A stretch of DNA of 64,000 nt from Burkholderia cenocepacia. Its GTDB lineage: Bacteria > Pseudomonadota > Gammaproteobacteria > Burkholderiales > Burkholderiaceae. The notes below the pieces were generated by a model that had not been told where the DNA came from, made no database searches, and worked only from the letters and a program-made list of their open reading frames with translations. Below are positions 17,966 to 26,432 of this stretch, in pieces (the first letter of the stretch is position 1; every line of letters starts with the position of its first letter). The translations under genes were made by a program, and so were the position numbers. The DNA is taken from the NCBI RefSeq assembly GCF_014211915.1, contig NZ_CP060040.1, positions 2,356,001 through 2,420,000 of the forward strand, given 5' to 3'.

Positions 17966-19033
17966 TCAGTTCAGGGGGCGGGTCGGACGGCGATTGAAAT
18001 GGCGCGCGTAACGTTCTGGTTCGAACCGCATGCCAGTAATGGGTTTGCGCTGGTCCGGGCGCCCGAGCCATCCGGACCAGCCCATGCGTTGTTGACCACC
18101 CATCACCGCCGGCGGCGCACTCTCAGGCTTGATACGCAACTCGAGCTCCCATTCCAGTTCGTAACCGACGAACGTCCGCACCCATTCGACAAGCTGCGGC
18201 AGATCCTCGCCCTGAGGCGTGAAGCGCAGATAAGCGTCGAGATCGAGCGGGCCAAGGACGATTCGAAAGCGGTGCTGACGATCCGGCGCGACGCGTCCCA
18301 GTATCGCGCCTTGTCCCATCGTCGCGGCGGCGCCCGGGCGGCCCATGCGGCCGCAATCGTCCGGATCGATTGCGATCCAGTGGAACACGTTCTCGTCAAT
18401 CCCAACCGGTACGCCAAAGTAGCGTTCAAGCGTCGCTCGCAATCCGTCAGGATTGCGCGATTCGCGTATGAGATGCGCCGAAGCGGCGAGGCACGCATGC
18501 GAGGGGAGCGCGCGCTGGGTGATTTCTCCGACGTCCAGTCCCGCGAGGCTCGCGATGTAGAACGAAAATCGCTCGTCGTGCTTTCGATCGAGTCCCGCGG
18601 TCGATTGAGCCGAAGCCCACGCCCGATAGAACAGCGTGAAGTAGCGGTGATGGAAGATGTCGAAAAAATCGACGGTCGTCGTGTCCCGCCGGCTGTCCTC
18701 ACGATCCTTCGCGATCTCGGTGAAGTGGATCGGTAGCGGACCATTGGGACCGAGCATCCCGAGACTGAAAAGCCGCAGCTTTAATCGTCCGTCCGTTTGT
18801 TCCGCGCTGGCGACTTCTCGCGGAGCAAAGGCGAGGCTCGGCTGCTGGCCAAGCCGGAAAGGCTCCGCACCAGGCCGGCGCGCCATGCCGATCGAATCGA
18901 TCTCGGGGTTCGCACCGATGCGTCGCAATAGCGACAAAAACCCGAACCGCCATGGCTCGGCTTGCAAGGATTCGAGTGTCTCGCGCGACAGCATGCTGTC
19001 GCGCAGCAGTGCGGGCAGGGTGGCGCGCTTCAT
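17966..19033 (-). CDS. tssG: T6SS baseplate protein TssG
   Basis: The start is the ATG at 19031-19033, whose first base is the last base of the tssF stop (TGATG); this gives 355 residues. Signature segments are LQAEPWRFGFLSLLRRIGA near the start, LGQQPSLAFAPREV, HFTEIAKDREDS and DFFDIFHHRYFTLFYRAW (the highly conserved FHHR element). The C-terminus has RFRIVLGPLDLDAYLRFTP. TssG forms the baseplate wedge with TssE, TssF and TssK. The overlap with tssF indicates translational coupling, so the frameshift in tssF would also reduce TssG. Confidence 0.93.
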   Translation of the reverse strand: MKRATLPALLRDSMLSRETLESLQAEPWRFGFLSLLRRIGANPEIDSIGMARRPGAEPFRLGQQPSLAFAPREVASAEQTDGRLKLRLFSLGMLGPNGPLPIHFTEIAKDREDSRRDTTTVDFFDIFHHRYFTLFYRAWASAQSTAGLDRKHDERFSFYIASLAGLDVGEITQRALPSHACLAASAHLIRESRNPDGLRATLERYFGVPVGIDENVFHWIAIDPDDCGRMGRPGAAATMGQGAILGRVAPDRQHRFRIVLGPLDLDAYLRFTPQGEDLPQLVEWVRTFVGYELEWELELRIKPESAPPAVMGGQQRMGWSGWLGRPDQRKPITGMRFEPERYARHFNRRPTRPLN

Positions 19034-20921
19034 CACAGCACTCCGCGCGTACCCGTGCGTACGGGCCAGCGTGCGATACGGCCCCGCTGCATCGAGTGCA
19101 GTTCGGTCTGCGTAAAGCTGTTGATCGACACGTGCCGCGCAAGCCAATGCTCGAGGATCACGCCGAACAGATAGGGGCTTATCCCCGAGAAGTCGGTCTC
19201 GTCGACAGTCAGTGTGCATTCGATGCCGCGCCCGAATGTCATCGGGCCGTTTTGCAGCAGTTTGCGCGTCACCGGACGCGTCTTCACGCCGACGAGGCTT
19301 TCGACTTGTCGGGCTTGTCCGGAATTGCCCTCCACGACGTACAGGCGCAGCAGATTACGCAGCCCTTGACCCCCTTCACGGTGATCGAAATCGTCGAGCG
19401 GCAGATAATTGAAGTTGAGCTGCCGGATCAGACGCCATGCCATTTCCCGTTCGGCATAGGGCGGCAGCGGCGGGCTCGGCGGGCGAATGAGGCCGATGCT
19501 CTCGACCGGTGCGGATTCGGCCGTGTCCAGGTCGTCGATACCATTGCGCGGCACGAGCGTAGCGAGATCGCGGTTTGTCAGCAGCGCATCGACCGACAGG
19601 TAGCGGATGTTTTCGTGATACGGCGCTTCGTTCTGGTCGACGAGAGAGAGAAACACTTCCGTGCCGATGTAGGGTGTGCGCGTACCGTAACGGCGGGCGG
19701 AATCGGACACGAGACGCCGCTCGCGTCTCGCCGAAAAGTAGCGGCCGTGGTTGCCTGCGTCATTGTTCAGCGTTTGGTAGAGCGGGCGGAACGTGAGTTC
19801 GTCGGATGTTGCGGCCACGCGGCCGTATACGGTCTCGACTGAAAACACCTCGTAGTCGAGCGGTGCAAGCCGTGTCGGTACCAGATGAAACTCGGTTTCC
19901 CGCGGCGTGATCTCGATCCGGTCGGTATGTTTGCTGAAGAGATTGATGACGGGTGTGCAGAACAGCGCGAAGCGCGAGGCGTCGACGAGGTTTGCCAGTT
20001 GAGCCGGCGAGCGGTCGAGCAGCACGACGACCTCGACCTCCCTGCCGTGTACCGTCGAAAACCCTTCCGCGAGCCCGTTCAGCGCAAAGAACCAGAATCG
20101 GGCCGGGCATGCGAAATACTCGTGCAGCAGGTTATGCCCATGGAACTTGGTCCATGTGAGCGGCAGCAGATTCTGGTCGGTGCGCAGCCCTTCGTGTTCC
20201 ACTGCGTTACACGTCACCACTGCGAGCGGGCGCCCCGGGACGCCGAACTCGCCAGGCGTGCCGATCACGGACGCGACGGCACCCGCATGCAGCAGCTCGA
20301 ACAGGTGCGATGCAACCTGCTCGTCGCCGGCGAGGTAGACCGGAAGTCGATCGAGCCCCTTCAGATCGGAGATTCGGACGTCGCCGGTGGTCGCCAGGCG
20401 TAGCCGCAGTGCGCCCCGCACTTGCGTATCGGGCGGCGCGTAGCGCTCGAGGCCGGCGATGTCCGGAGGAACGCCCGTCAGGCGGGCCTCGGTGATCGTC
20501 AGCGGCCACAGCACCACGTCCTGACCGCTCGTGAATTGGCATGCCGTTCTTTCGCCATCGGGAACGCGGGCGGTAAACGCAGTGCCGCGCGCAATTCGAT
20601 ATCCGTTCGCGAGGCTGCCCTCCGTCCCCCGGGATGCAGGCGGGCGACCGCAATCGACGGCGTGGGTGCGACGTAGTTCGGATAAACGACTTCGAGCAAC
20701 CGTTCGGTAAAGCGCGGGAATTCTGCATCGAGCTTGAGCTGCATGCGAGCCGCCATGAAGCTGAACGACTCGATTAGGCGCTCGACGTAGGGATCCGCCA
20801 CTTCGCCCGCCTGCATGCCGAGCCGGCGGGCGATCTTCGGGTGTGCATGCGCGAATTCAGCCGCGAGCTCGCGCATGTAGATGAGTTCCTGGTTGTAGTA
20901 GTCGAGCAGTCGCGGGTCCAT
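19033..20921 (-). pseudogene. tssF: T6SS baseplate protein TssF, frameshifted at a G-run
   Basis: Read through one frameshift this encodes a normal TssF of about 629 residues. The first 97 or so residues (MDPRLLDYYNQELIYMRELA, LESFSFMAARMQLK-type region, FPRFTERLLEVVYPNY, ending VARLHPGG) are in one frame. The other 530 (TEGSLANGYRIARGTAFTAR onward, VVLWPLTITEARLTG, TKFHGHNLLHEYFACPARFW, LNFNYLPLDDF) are in another. The break is at plus-strand C5 (20626-20630): CCC-GGG-GG-ACG lacks one G of an expected G6. The frame-1 product would be a 140-residue stub. The rest of the gene is free of stops and highly conserved, so the lesion is very recent or is a homopolymer sequencing error. An alternative GTG at 20517 could start only a truncated C-terminal part. 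Confidence 0.9.
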
Positions 20922-20956
20922 CGGAATGGTCTCGTTATCGTTGTGGCGTGCCGTGC

Positions 20957-21517
20957 TTAACTCGTGCGCAGGCCGGTGATGCGAATCTCGCTGGTTTCGA
21001 GATCCAGCGAGCTCTGCACCATGAACTCGAGCGGATATGGATCCATGTGAATCAGGCCGCGAACTTCGAACGCGAGGACGTTGTGATGCTCGCCGGCGCC
21101 GCCGCTGCCGGGACGTGGGGACACCACCAGAGAGGCCGGAATCAGCCGCGGTTCGAAATCGGCAATGGCCCGCCGGATTGTCTGTTCGACGTCGTTCCAG
21201 TGACGTGATGCGATAAAGGTCCCCGCAAGGGGCGGCACGCCGAAGTTCACGGTCGACGCAGCGACTTGCGGGTGGCGGCTCCGATCGATCTGATCCTCGA
21301 TGCTGGTTGTGTTGAGCAGGTAGGCGAGATCGCGCTGCACGATGTCGCGCATCTGTTTACGGGTGACCGTGTATTCTTCCGGCGCCTCCGTGCTTCGGTG
21401 CGGTGCATCGTCACGCAGCCGGTCAAGCAAGGTCGGCATCAAGTGCGTATTGGCGCGCCGCGGTGCGCGGACGGCGAGCGAGTCCGCGGCCTGCGGCACT
21501 TTCCTGCGCTCACTCAT
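20957..21517 (-). CDS. tssE: T6SS baseplate protein TssE (gp25-like)
   Basis: The protein has 186 residues from the ATG at 21515-21517; the longer upstream frame is inside tagJ and is not real. After a basic leader comes the TssE N-terminal segment MPTLLDRLRDDAP, then EYTVTRKQMRDIVQRDLAYL, LLNTTSIEDQ, VAASTVNFGVPPLAG and IRRAIADFEPRL (the conserved gp25 EPRL element). The end is EFMVQSSLDLETSEIRI. TssE corresponds to phage T4 gp25, which anchors the sheath to the baseplate. The gene overlaps the end of tagJ by eight bases and ends 35 bases before tssF. Confidence 0.93.
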   Translation of the reverse strand: MSERRKVPQAADSLAVRAPRRANTHLMPTLLDRLRDDAPHRSTEAPEEYTVTRKQMRDIVQRDLAYLLNTTSIEDQIDRSRHPQVAASTVNFGVPPLAGTFIASRHWNDVEQTIRRAIADFEPRLIPASLVVSPRPGSGGAGEHHNVLAFEVRGLIHMDPYPLEFMVQSSLDLETSEIRITGLRTS

Positions 21518-22361
21518 CGGTCGGCTCTCCTGTCGTGGCGCTGTTCCCGATACCCGCGCCGAACTCCGCGGTTGCCAGTTCGAACAGCCCGAAGTCGCCC
21601 CGATTCGTCGACCAGGTCTTTTGTCCAAGCGCCATGACGCCGGTTCGGCCGTGCTCCTGCCAGAACGTTTCGCGGCCGACGCGAGCGGCATCTGCGCCGG
21701 CCTCCGAACCCGGATATCGCGCCGGCATGAAACCGTGAATGATGGCGCCGTCGCCACGCGTGAACGTGCACGGCGCCCAAACCAGATCGATGACGTTCGT
21801 CGGAGGTGGCACGCGCCATGACGCCAGACCGGCGAACGGAATCCAGCGATAGTGCCCGGCCACGATGATTTCGCAGACGGGGCCGAAACGGGAGTCGCTA
21901 TCGACGATCCAGGCTACCGCACCCTGCGGGATGCGCGCCGCGACGGTCAGCGCGGCATCGAAGGCCGCTTCGCGCGCGTCGTCGGCTACGTCGGTCCGTC
22001 CCGCCGCGGCAAGCTGCAGTGCATTCACCAATCCGTCGATCCACGCCGGCTGCTCGAATATGAACCCTGGGCGCTCGCGCCCGTCAACCACCTGCTTGCG
22101 CCGGCATTCGGCGCGGATCAGGTCGCGGTAGACCTGCGCGGTTGCCGTTTGCACGGGGTCCAGCGTGGCCCATGTCTGTAGTTGCCGGATTGCACGCGCC
22201 CATTCCCCCATGACGCACAACAGCTGGAACAGCGCCCATCGATGGGACGCGATGGCCGGTTGCGCGCGCACGCTTGCGGAAATTCGTTCGATCTGCTCGC
22301 TGAGCGAGGCATCATCCAGACGAACGAGAGCCGGCGGACGGGAAGCGATAATCCGGGTCAA
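21510..22361 (-). CDS. tagJ: T6SS accessory protein TagJ (ImpE family)
   Basis: The 283-residue protein has an N-terminal tetratricopeptide-like helical part (QIERISASVRAQPAIASHRW, LFQLLCVMGEWARAIRQLQT, LRVIYRDL-type helix). It is followed by the ImpE domain (IFEQPAWIDGLVNAL, VAWIVDSDSRFGPVCEIIVAG, YRWIPFAGLASWRVPPPTNV, DLVWAPCTFTRGDGAIIHGF, MPARYPGSE). TagJ binds the sheath protein TssB and modulates ClpV recycling in other species. The start is TTG at 22359-22361, overlapping the tagK stop (TTGA) and preceded by AAGGATGAAGA. In this locus neither tssB nor an intact clpV is present. Confidence 0.9.
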   Translation of the reverse strand: MTRIIASRPPALVRLDDASLSEQIERISASVRAQPAIASHRWALFQLLCVMGEWARAIRQLQTWATLDPVQTATAQVYRDLIRAECRRKQVVDGRERPGFIFEQPAWIDGLVNALQLAAAGRTDVADDAREAAFDAALTVAARIPQGAVAWIVDSDSRFGPVCEIIVAGHYRWIPFAGLASWRVPPPTNVIDLVWAPCTFTRGDGAIIHGFMPARYPGSEAGADAARVGRETFWQEHGRTGVMALGQKTWSTNRGDFGLFELATAEFGAGIGNSATTGEPTDE

Positions 22362-23005
22362 TCTTCATCCTTGCGCAAGGGTGCGGACAGCGGGCTGTCG
22401 ATAGTCAACGCGTGGTGTTCGCGCCGTGTTAGAGCGGGGGGATGTTGCGCGGCCGTCGCTCGAAAATCGGGAGGGGCAAACAGAAGCAGGATCTCGGGAA
22501 CGGGTTCGTCGTCCGGCAACGGGCCAGTGTGTTCGTCAAGTCGCTCGAATACGTCCTCGAGCGTGCGACCACCAAACAGTAGCGTTTCGATTGAATCGTG
22601 ATCGCGACTCGCATCCTGACACTCCAGCGAATCGAGCGCGGTCGTGCGCGTTGCTGGCTCCGCCGCCGCTGCGATTGATCCCCATTCAGCGGTAGCGGCC
22701 GTGTGGGGATCGGCCAGCGCTCGCCAATACTGGGCGTGCAATGTATCGATCAGCAAGTCGGTGGTGTCGGACGTGTCAATGGAAGCGTGGGACGAAGGAT
22801 CCGAATGTCGCGCGACGCGTTCCGTGCCGCCGATGCCGAGTCGACCGAGCAAGTCGTCGGCACAGGGCGACGCGGATGATTCGCCTGTCGGAACCGCCGG
22901 TTGGGCAGCAGCAGTGTGGCTGGGCCGTGCATGATCTTTGCCACGCGCGAGCCTCGTGTGCGACACGTCCGATTGACGACACCATGGCAGGCGAGGGGAA
23001 CGCAT
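22358..23005 (-). CDS. tagK: T6SS-associated TagK-like protein
   Basis: The protein has 215 residues from the ATG at 23003-23005 (a TTG four codons upstream is possible). The N-terminal two thirds are low-complexity and polar. The recognisable part is the C-terminal segment ETLLFGGRTLEDVFERLDEH followed by a PxPEILLLFAP strand, the TagK-type domain found in Burkholderia T6SS loci. Function is unknown. It is the first gene of the minus arm, and its stop overlaps the tagJ start. It lies opposite the 555-base AT-rich divergent region. Confidence 0.75.
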   Translation of the reverse strand: MRSPRLPWCRQSDVSHTRLARGKDHARPSHTAAAQPAVPTGESSASPCADDLLGRLGIGGTERVARHSDPSSHASIDTSDTTDLLIDTLHAQYWRALADPHTAATAEWGSIAAAAEPATRTTALDSLECQDASRDHDSIETLLFGGRTLEDVFERLDEHTGPLPDDEPVPEILLLFAPPDFRATAAQHPPALTRREHHALTIDSPLSAPLRKDED

Positions 23006-23560
23006 CTGGCTGTCCAATGATGAGAAGCCCGAATTTTAACCATGAGTTTCGGTCGATTTTTATTGAGATGAAAATAATCTATTGGGTGAAGTCGAATGGA
23101 GAATTTTTGGGATGAATGGCGAAATGTAAAATAAAGTCACGATATGGGGGTGATTATTTTGAGATAAAAATGTATCGATGCGGTGAGGGGGTGAGATCTT
23201 TGGAAAACTTAATTTATCTCAAAATAACAATGGCTTGCGATCGTTGGACGTGAATGGTCTGGTTGATCCTCTGACAGAAGATTGATCTGGTTTTGCGTAG
23301 TCTGTCTTTGTGTGGGGTGAGGCGGTAATTTGTCGAAAGGGGATCGGGGAGCTTTCGAGAAATTTCCGATCGATTGCATTGACGGAAGTTATGACTCGTG
23401 TTGATAATGCGGCTTCGATTTGATTGGCCGATCAAGTCTATTTGAAAAGAAGATGATGTGCGGGTACTTCCGGAGAGATCTCTGGAAGCTGATCCGTATA
23501 GCAGTCCTGATAGATCAGGTGTGGCGCGAGGAGTCATCGCGTCCGACAACAAAGATCAAC
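23006..23560. promoter_or_regulatory. AT-rich divergent control region between the two T6SS arms
   Basis: These 555 bases are distinctly AT-rich compared with everything to the left and contain no credible gene. They must carry the promoters of tagK (leftward) and of the clpV remnant (rightward). The most conspicuous element is a perfect 15-bp inverted repeat (23154-23168 and 23213-23227), described separately. I could not identify a good sigma-54 -24/-12 pair. Confidence 0.5.
23154..23227. repeat. Perfect 15-bp inverted repeat with 44-base spacer
   Basis: TTATTTTGAGATAAA at 23154-23168 recurs as its exact reverse complement TTTATCTCAAAATAA at 23213-23227. A 15-bp perfect match in a short intergenic region is well beyond what composition explains. 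It could be a two-site regulator target, a recombination footprint or the stem of a leader RNA. Confidence 0.75.
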
Positions 23561-24133
23561 ATGACCATTTCTCGCCAAGCACTGTTCGGTAAGCTCGGGG
23601 TCCGGCTTTACCGAGGGATCGAGTCGGCGACGAATTTCTGCAAGCTGCGCGGGAATCCGTTTGTCGAACTCGTCCATTGGCTGCACCAGTTGCTGCAGCA
23701 GCCGGACGGCGATCTTCAGCGGATCGTGCGTCACGCCGCGATCGATCGTGATGGGCTCGAACGCGATTTCGCGCGGGCGCTGGCCGCCTTGCCGGCCGGC
23801 GCAAGTTCGATCAGCGACTTTTCGTGGCATATCGAATCGGCGATCGAGCGGGCCTGGGTGCGCGCAACGCTCGAATATGGCGACCGTCGTGTGCGCGGCG
23901 CGTGGCTGATCGCGGCACTCGTGTCCGTTCCCGAGTTGCGGCGCGTGATGCTCGCGATTTCTCCGGCGTTCGGCAAAATCCCGGTGGATGGTTTCGACGA
24001 CGTGCTGCCAGCCTGGATATACGCGCTGGAATGCCGGCGAGATCCGGAGCGGCACGGGAGGCAAGTTCGAAGTCCATGCTGCCGGCCGTATTTTCACTGG
24101 TCCCGACAACAAGCGCACTCCGCTTGCGGTTGA
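23561..24133 (+). pseudogene. clpV: ClpV/TssH N-terminal fragment (truncated AAA+ ATPase gene)
   Basis: From the ATG at 23561 the product begins MTISRQALFGKLGVRLYRGI and continues with NPFVELVHWLHQLLQQPDGD, RDFARALAALPAGASSISDF and AWLIAALVSVPELRRVML, which is the Clp_N domain of ClpV (TssH). ClpV disassembles contracted T6SS sheaths. Homology stops near DDVLPAW (residue 152, base 24016). The remaining 38 codons are out-of-frame translation of a vgrG remnant, ending at 24133. Both AAA+ domains are missing, so no ATPase can be made. The domain retains a normal look without internal stops, so truncation is recent. Upstream AT-rich DNA provides the former promoter. Confidence 0.85.
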
Positions 24134-24419
24134 CGCGCCGGAATTGCCGGAAAACCTGCATTTTGCGTTAGGTGCGCTGCCGGGAGAGGCGAACCGGTAC
24201 GTGGACGAACCGTACGAATTGTTCAAGGGAGACACGAAGATCGGAGAAGGGGTGACGGACGAGTTCGGGCGCGTGATTGTCCGAGACCATCAGCCAGGAA
24301 CGAAGGCATATCGAGTAGAGCTCAGCAACGGTGGTCAATTCAATCTTAAGGTGCGCGACGCGCTCAATCACGATCCCGAGCATGCCGATCTGCGCTCGAA
24401 TCGCGGCGAGCGTATGTAA
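24018..24419 (+). pseudogene. vgrG: VgrG C-terminal fragment fused to the clpV stump
   Basis: Directly after the clpV homology, in a different frame, comes a segment reading RWNAGEIRSGTGGKFEVHAA, GRIFTGPDNKRTPLAV, then YELFKGDTKIGEGVTDEFGR, VIVRDHQPGTKAYRVELSNG and GQFNLKVRDAL. The second half is the transthyretin-like end seen on Burkholderia VgrG spike proteins, where effectors dock. The start of the frame at 23988 lies inside clpV, so there is no native start. The fragment ends at 24417-24419, 30 bases before the phospholipase gene, the position of vgrG in typical vgrG-tle-tli-PAAR islands. The N-terminal gp27/gp5 parts are missing. Confidence 0.75.
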
Positions 24420-24449
24420 CTCGTGCTCTAAACGCAACGGAGAGAGAAC

Positions 24450-26420
24450 ATGACTCACGACATCAAGACACACAATCCTGTTGATATCGCGATCGATGAA
24501 GCCGGGCGCAGAGCGCAGGGCACCGTGCAATGGCTGCTGGAGAAGCGCGAGAAGAATCCAATCACCTATGGCAATGCGTTGCAGTTCTTTATCTGCGGGC
24601 AGGAAGGCTTCAAGGAAATCGAGAAGGATATTCGAAACGCCAAGTCTACCGTGGATATTGTCTGCTGGGGCTTCGATCCCGGAATGGAGCTTGTCCGTAC
24701 CGGAAAGAAGTGGAAGCGCGGCCAAACATACGGGGAGCTGCTGGACGAAATTACAACGCGAGCCACGAACCCGGTGCGTGTGCGACTGCTGATTTGGTAT
24801 GACCTCCTTGCGTCGACCAAACAGAACAATATGCCGGGGTACACCGATGCCAAACATGGACCACTTGGCTCGCCGTACGGCAACCATGCTCGTCACGACT
24901 ATTGCGTGAAGTGGTGGCAGGACAATCTGGCTTCGTCGCGAAGTGTCAAGGGAAGAAATCCGAATCTGCAGATCGTTCTGCGAAGCATCGCCAGATCCGA
25001 CGTCAAGGCTTTGATCGATATGGTGCCGAAGGAAAAGGATGAGCCCGCGTACGAATGGTATAACCCGGTTGACGAAGCGGGTCTGCTTTGGAACTTCCCG
25101 ACGCACCATCAAAAGCCGATACTGATCGATTATGCGTATGACGGAGGTCGCCATGCCGTTGGGTATGTCATGGGCCTGAACTCCGTGACCGACTATTGGG
25201 ACTGCGAAAGTCACAAAATCGACCACTCACTACGGGAAACCTGGTCGGCAAGCAAAGTCGACGGAGAGCAACAGCAAGCAAGGACCACACAGAATCCGAG
25301 AAATCGGGGCGGCACTGGTCAATATGGGCACGCGAGGCCGCTGCAAGATTACGCTTGCCGGGTGGTGGGGCCGGCACTCAAGCGTCTGCACCAGAATTTT
25401 GAGCAAGGCTGGAATTTGTTTGCGCCGTCTGCCCTGAAGACAAAGGAGCTGGCGGAGTTGCCACCCAGGATTCCCACGTTGCCGAAAAATTCGAGACACG
25501 CCGTGCAGATCGTGCGCACGCAGCCGCACGAACGGGAAAAGAGCATCAAGGAAGTGTACTTCCAGGCGACTAGCTACGCGCGCAATTACATCTATATTGA
25601 AAATCAGTACTTCTACTATCCTGAATTTGCGCGCCATCTGAAGGAGCAGCGGGGGAAATTCTGCGATGCCTGGGATCGGCTTTCCAAGAAACCGATTTCA
25701 GAAGTTCCCAAGCTTCATTTGTTCATTGTCATTCCGCATCCCGAAGATGATGGAATGGTGCCGCGCACCTTTGACACATTGACGGAATTTGGCCGCAGCG
25801 AAACGATGCCGAATCAGGTGGATTTGGTGGATTCAGGAAAGATGAGTCAGAACTATAAGAACTCGAAGGATGCCAAGTACGCTATCAACTTGAAGGATGA
25901 ACATGGTCGTCCAATGACGGTCATGGGCAGGCACAAAGTGCTCGACCGTCCAAGCGTGGAGGAATTGGAGAGCACGCTGGGCCTGAAGGTGAGTGTGGCG
26001 CGATTACGCACGAGCGGGATGGTGAGGGGCAAGATGGCGTACCGGGAGATTTACATCCACTCCAAGCTGATGCTGATAGACGATGTGTTTGTCACGCTAG
26101 GTAGCGCGAATTTGAATCAGCGCAGTATGTCGGTGGATAGCGAGATCAACATTGCGGCAACGGGAGAGGAGTGGGCAGCGAAGCTGCGTGAGCGGGTGTT
26201 TAGTTTGCATTCGGGAGGGAAGATCGTCGGGGCTGGCGAGCGGGCGTTGATGGCAGAAGCATTTGAGGACTGGAAAGAGAGGATGATCGATAACGATGAC
26301 TTGAGGCAGCGTGGACAGTCCATGATTGGTTTTCTTCTTCCGTTCGAGGACTACCGAGCTACCACAGTCCGGCACGCTCAAGTCACTGTCCCATCGTCTA
26401 GCGGGACAGCGACTGTATGA
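24450..26420 (+). CDS. Tle5-type T6SS phospholipase D effector
   Basis: The 656-residue protein carries two phospholipase D HKD motifs. The first is HQKPILID (H220, K222, D227). The second is HSKLMLID (H537, K539, D544), followed by LGSANLNQRSM. Both are complete, so it should be an active transphosphatidylase. Tle5 effectors (PldA/PldB of Pseudomonas) attack phosphatidylethanolamine of target cells and are delivered by T6SS with VgrG/PAAR. Context fits exactly: vgrG remnant upstream, candidate periplasmic immunity genes and a PAAR gene downstream. There is no signal peptide, as expected. GGAGAGAG precedes the ATG. Base composition is clearly less GC-rich than the flanking core genes, which suggests acquisition as a cassette. 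Confidence 0.9.
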   Translation: MTHDIKTHNPVDIAIDEAGRRAQGTVQWLLEKREKNPITYGNALQFFICGQEGFKEIEKDIRNAKSTVDIVCWGFDPGMELVRTGKKWKRGQTYGELLDEITTRATNPVRVRLLIWYDLLASTKQNNMPGYTDAKHGPLGSPYGNHARHDYCVKWWQDNLASSRSVKGRNPNLQIVLRSIARSDVKALIDMVPKEKDEPAYEWYNPVDEAGLLWNFPTHHQKPILIDYAYDGGRHAVGYVMGLNSVTDYWDCESHKIDHSLRETWSASKVDGEQQQARTTQNPRNRGGTGQYGHARPLQDYACRVVGPALKRLHQNFEQGWNLFAPSALKTKELAELPPRIPTLPKNSRHAVQIVRTQPHEREKSIKEVYFQATSYARNYIYIENQYFYYPEFARHLKEQRGKFCDAWDRLSKKPISEVPKLHLFIVIPHPEDDGMVPRTFDTLTEFGRSETMPNQVDLVDSGKMSQNYKNSKDAKYAINLKDEHGRPMTVMGRHKVLDRPSVEELESTLGLKVSVARLRTSGMVRGKMAYREIYIHSKLMLIDDVFVTLGSANLNQRSMSVDSEINIAATGEEWAAKLRERVFSLHSGGKIVGAGERALMAEAFEDWKERMIDNDDLRQRGQSMIGFLLPFEDYRATTVRHAQVTVPSSSGTATV

Positions 26421-26432
26421 ATGGAGATACGG

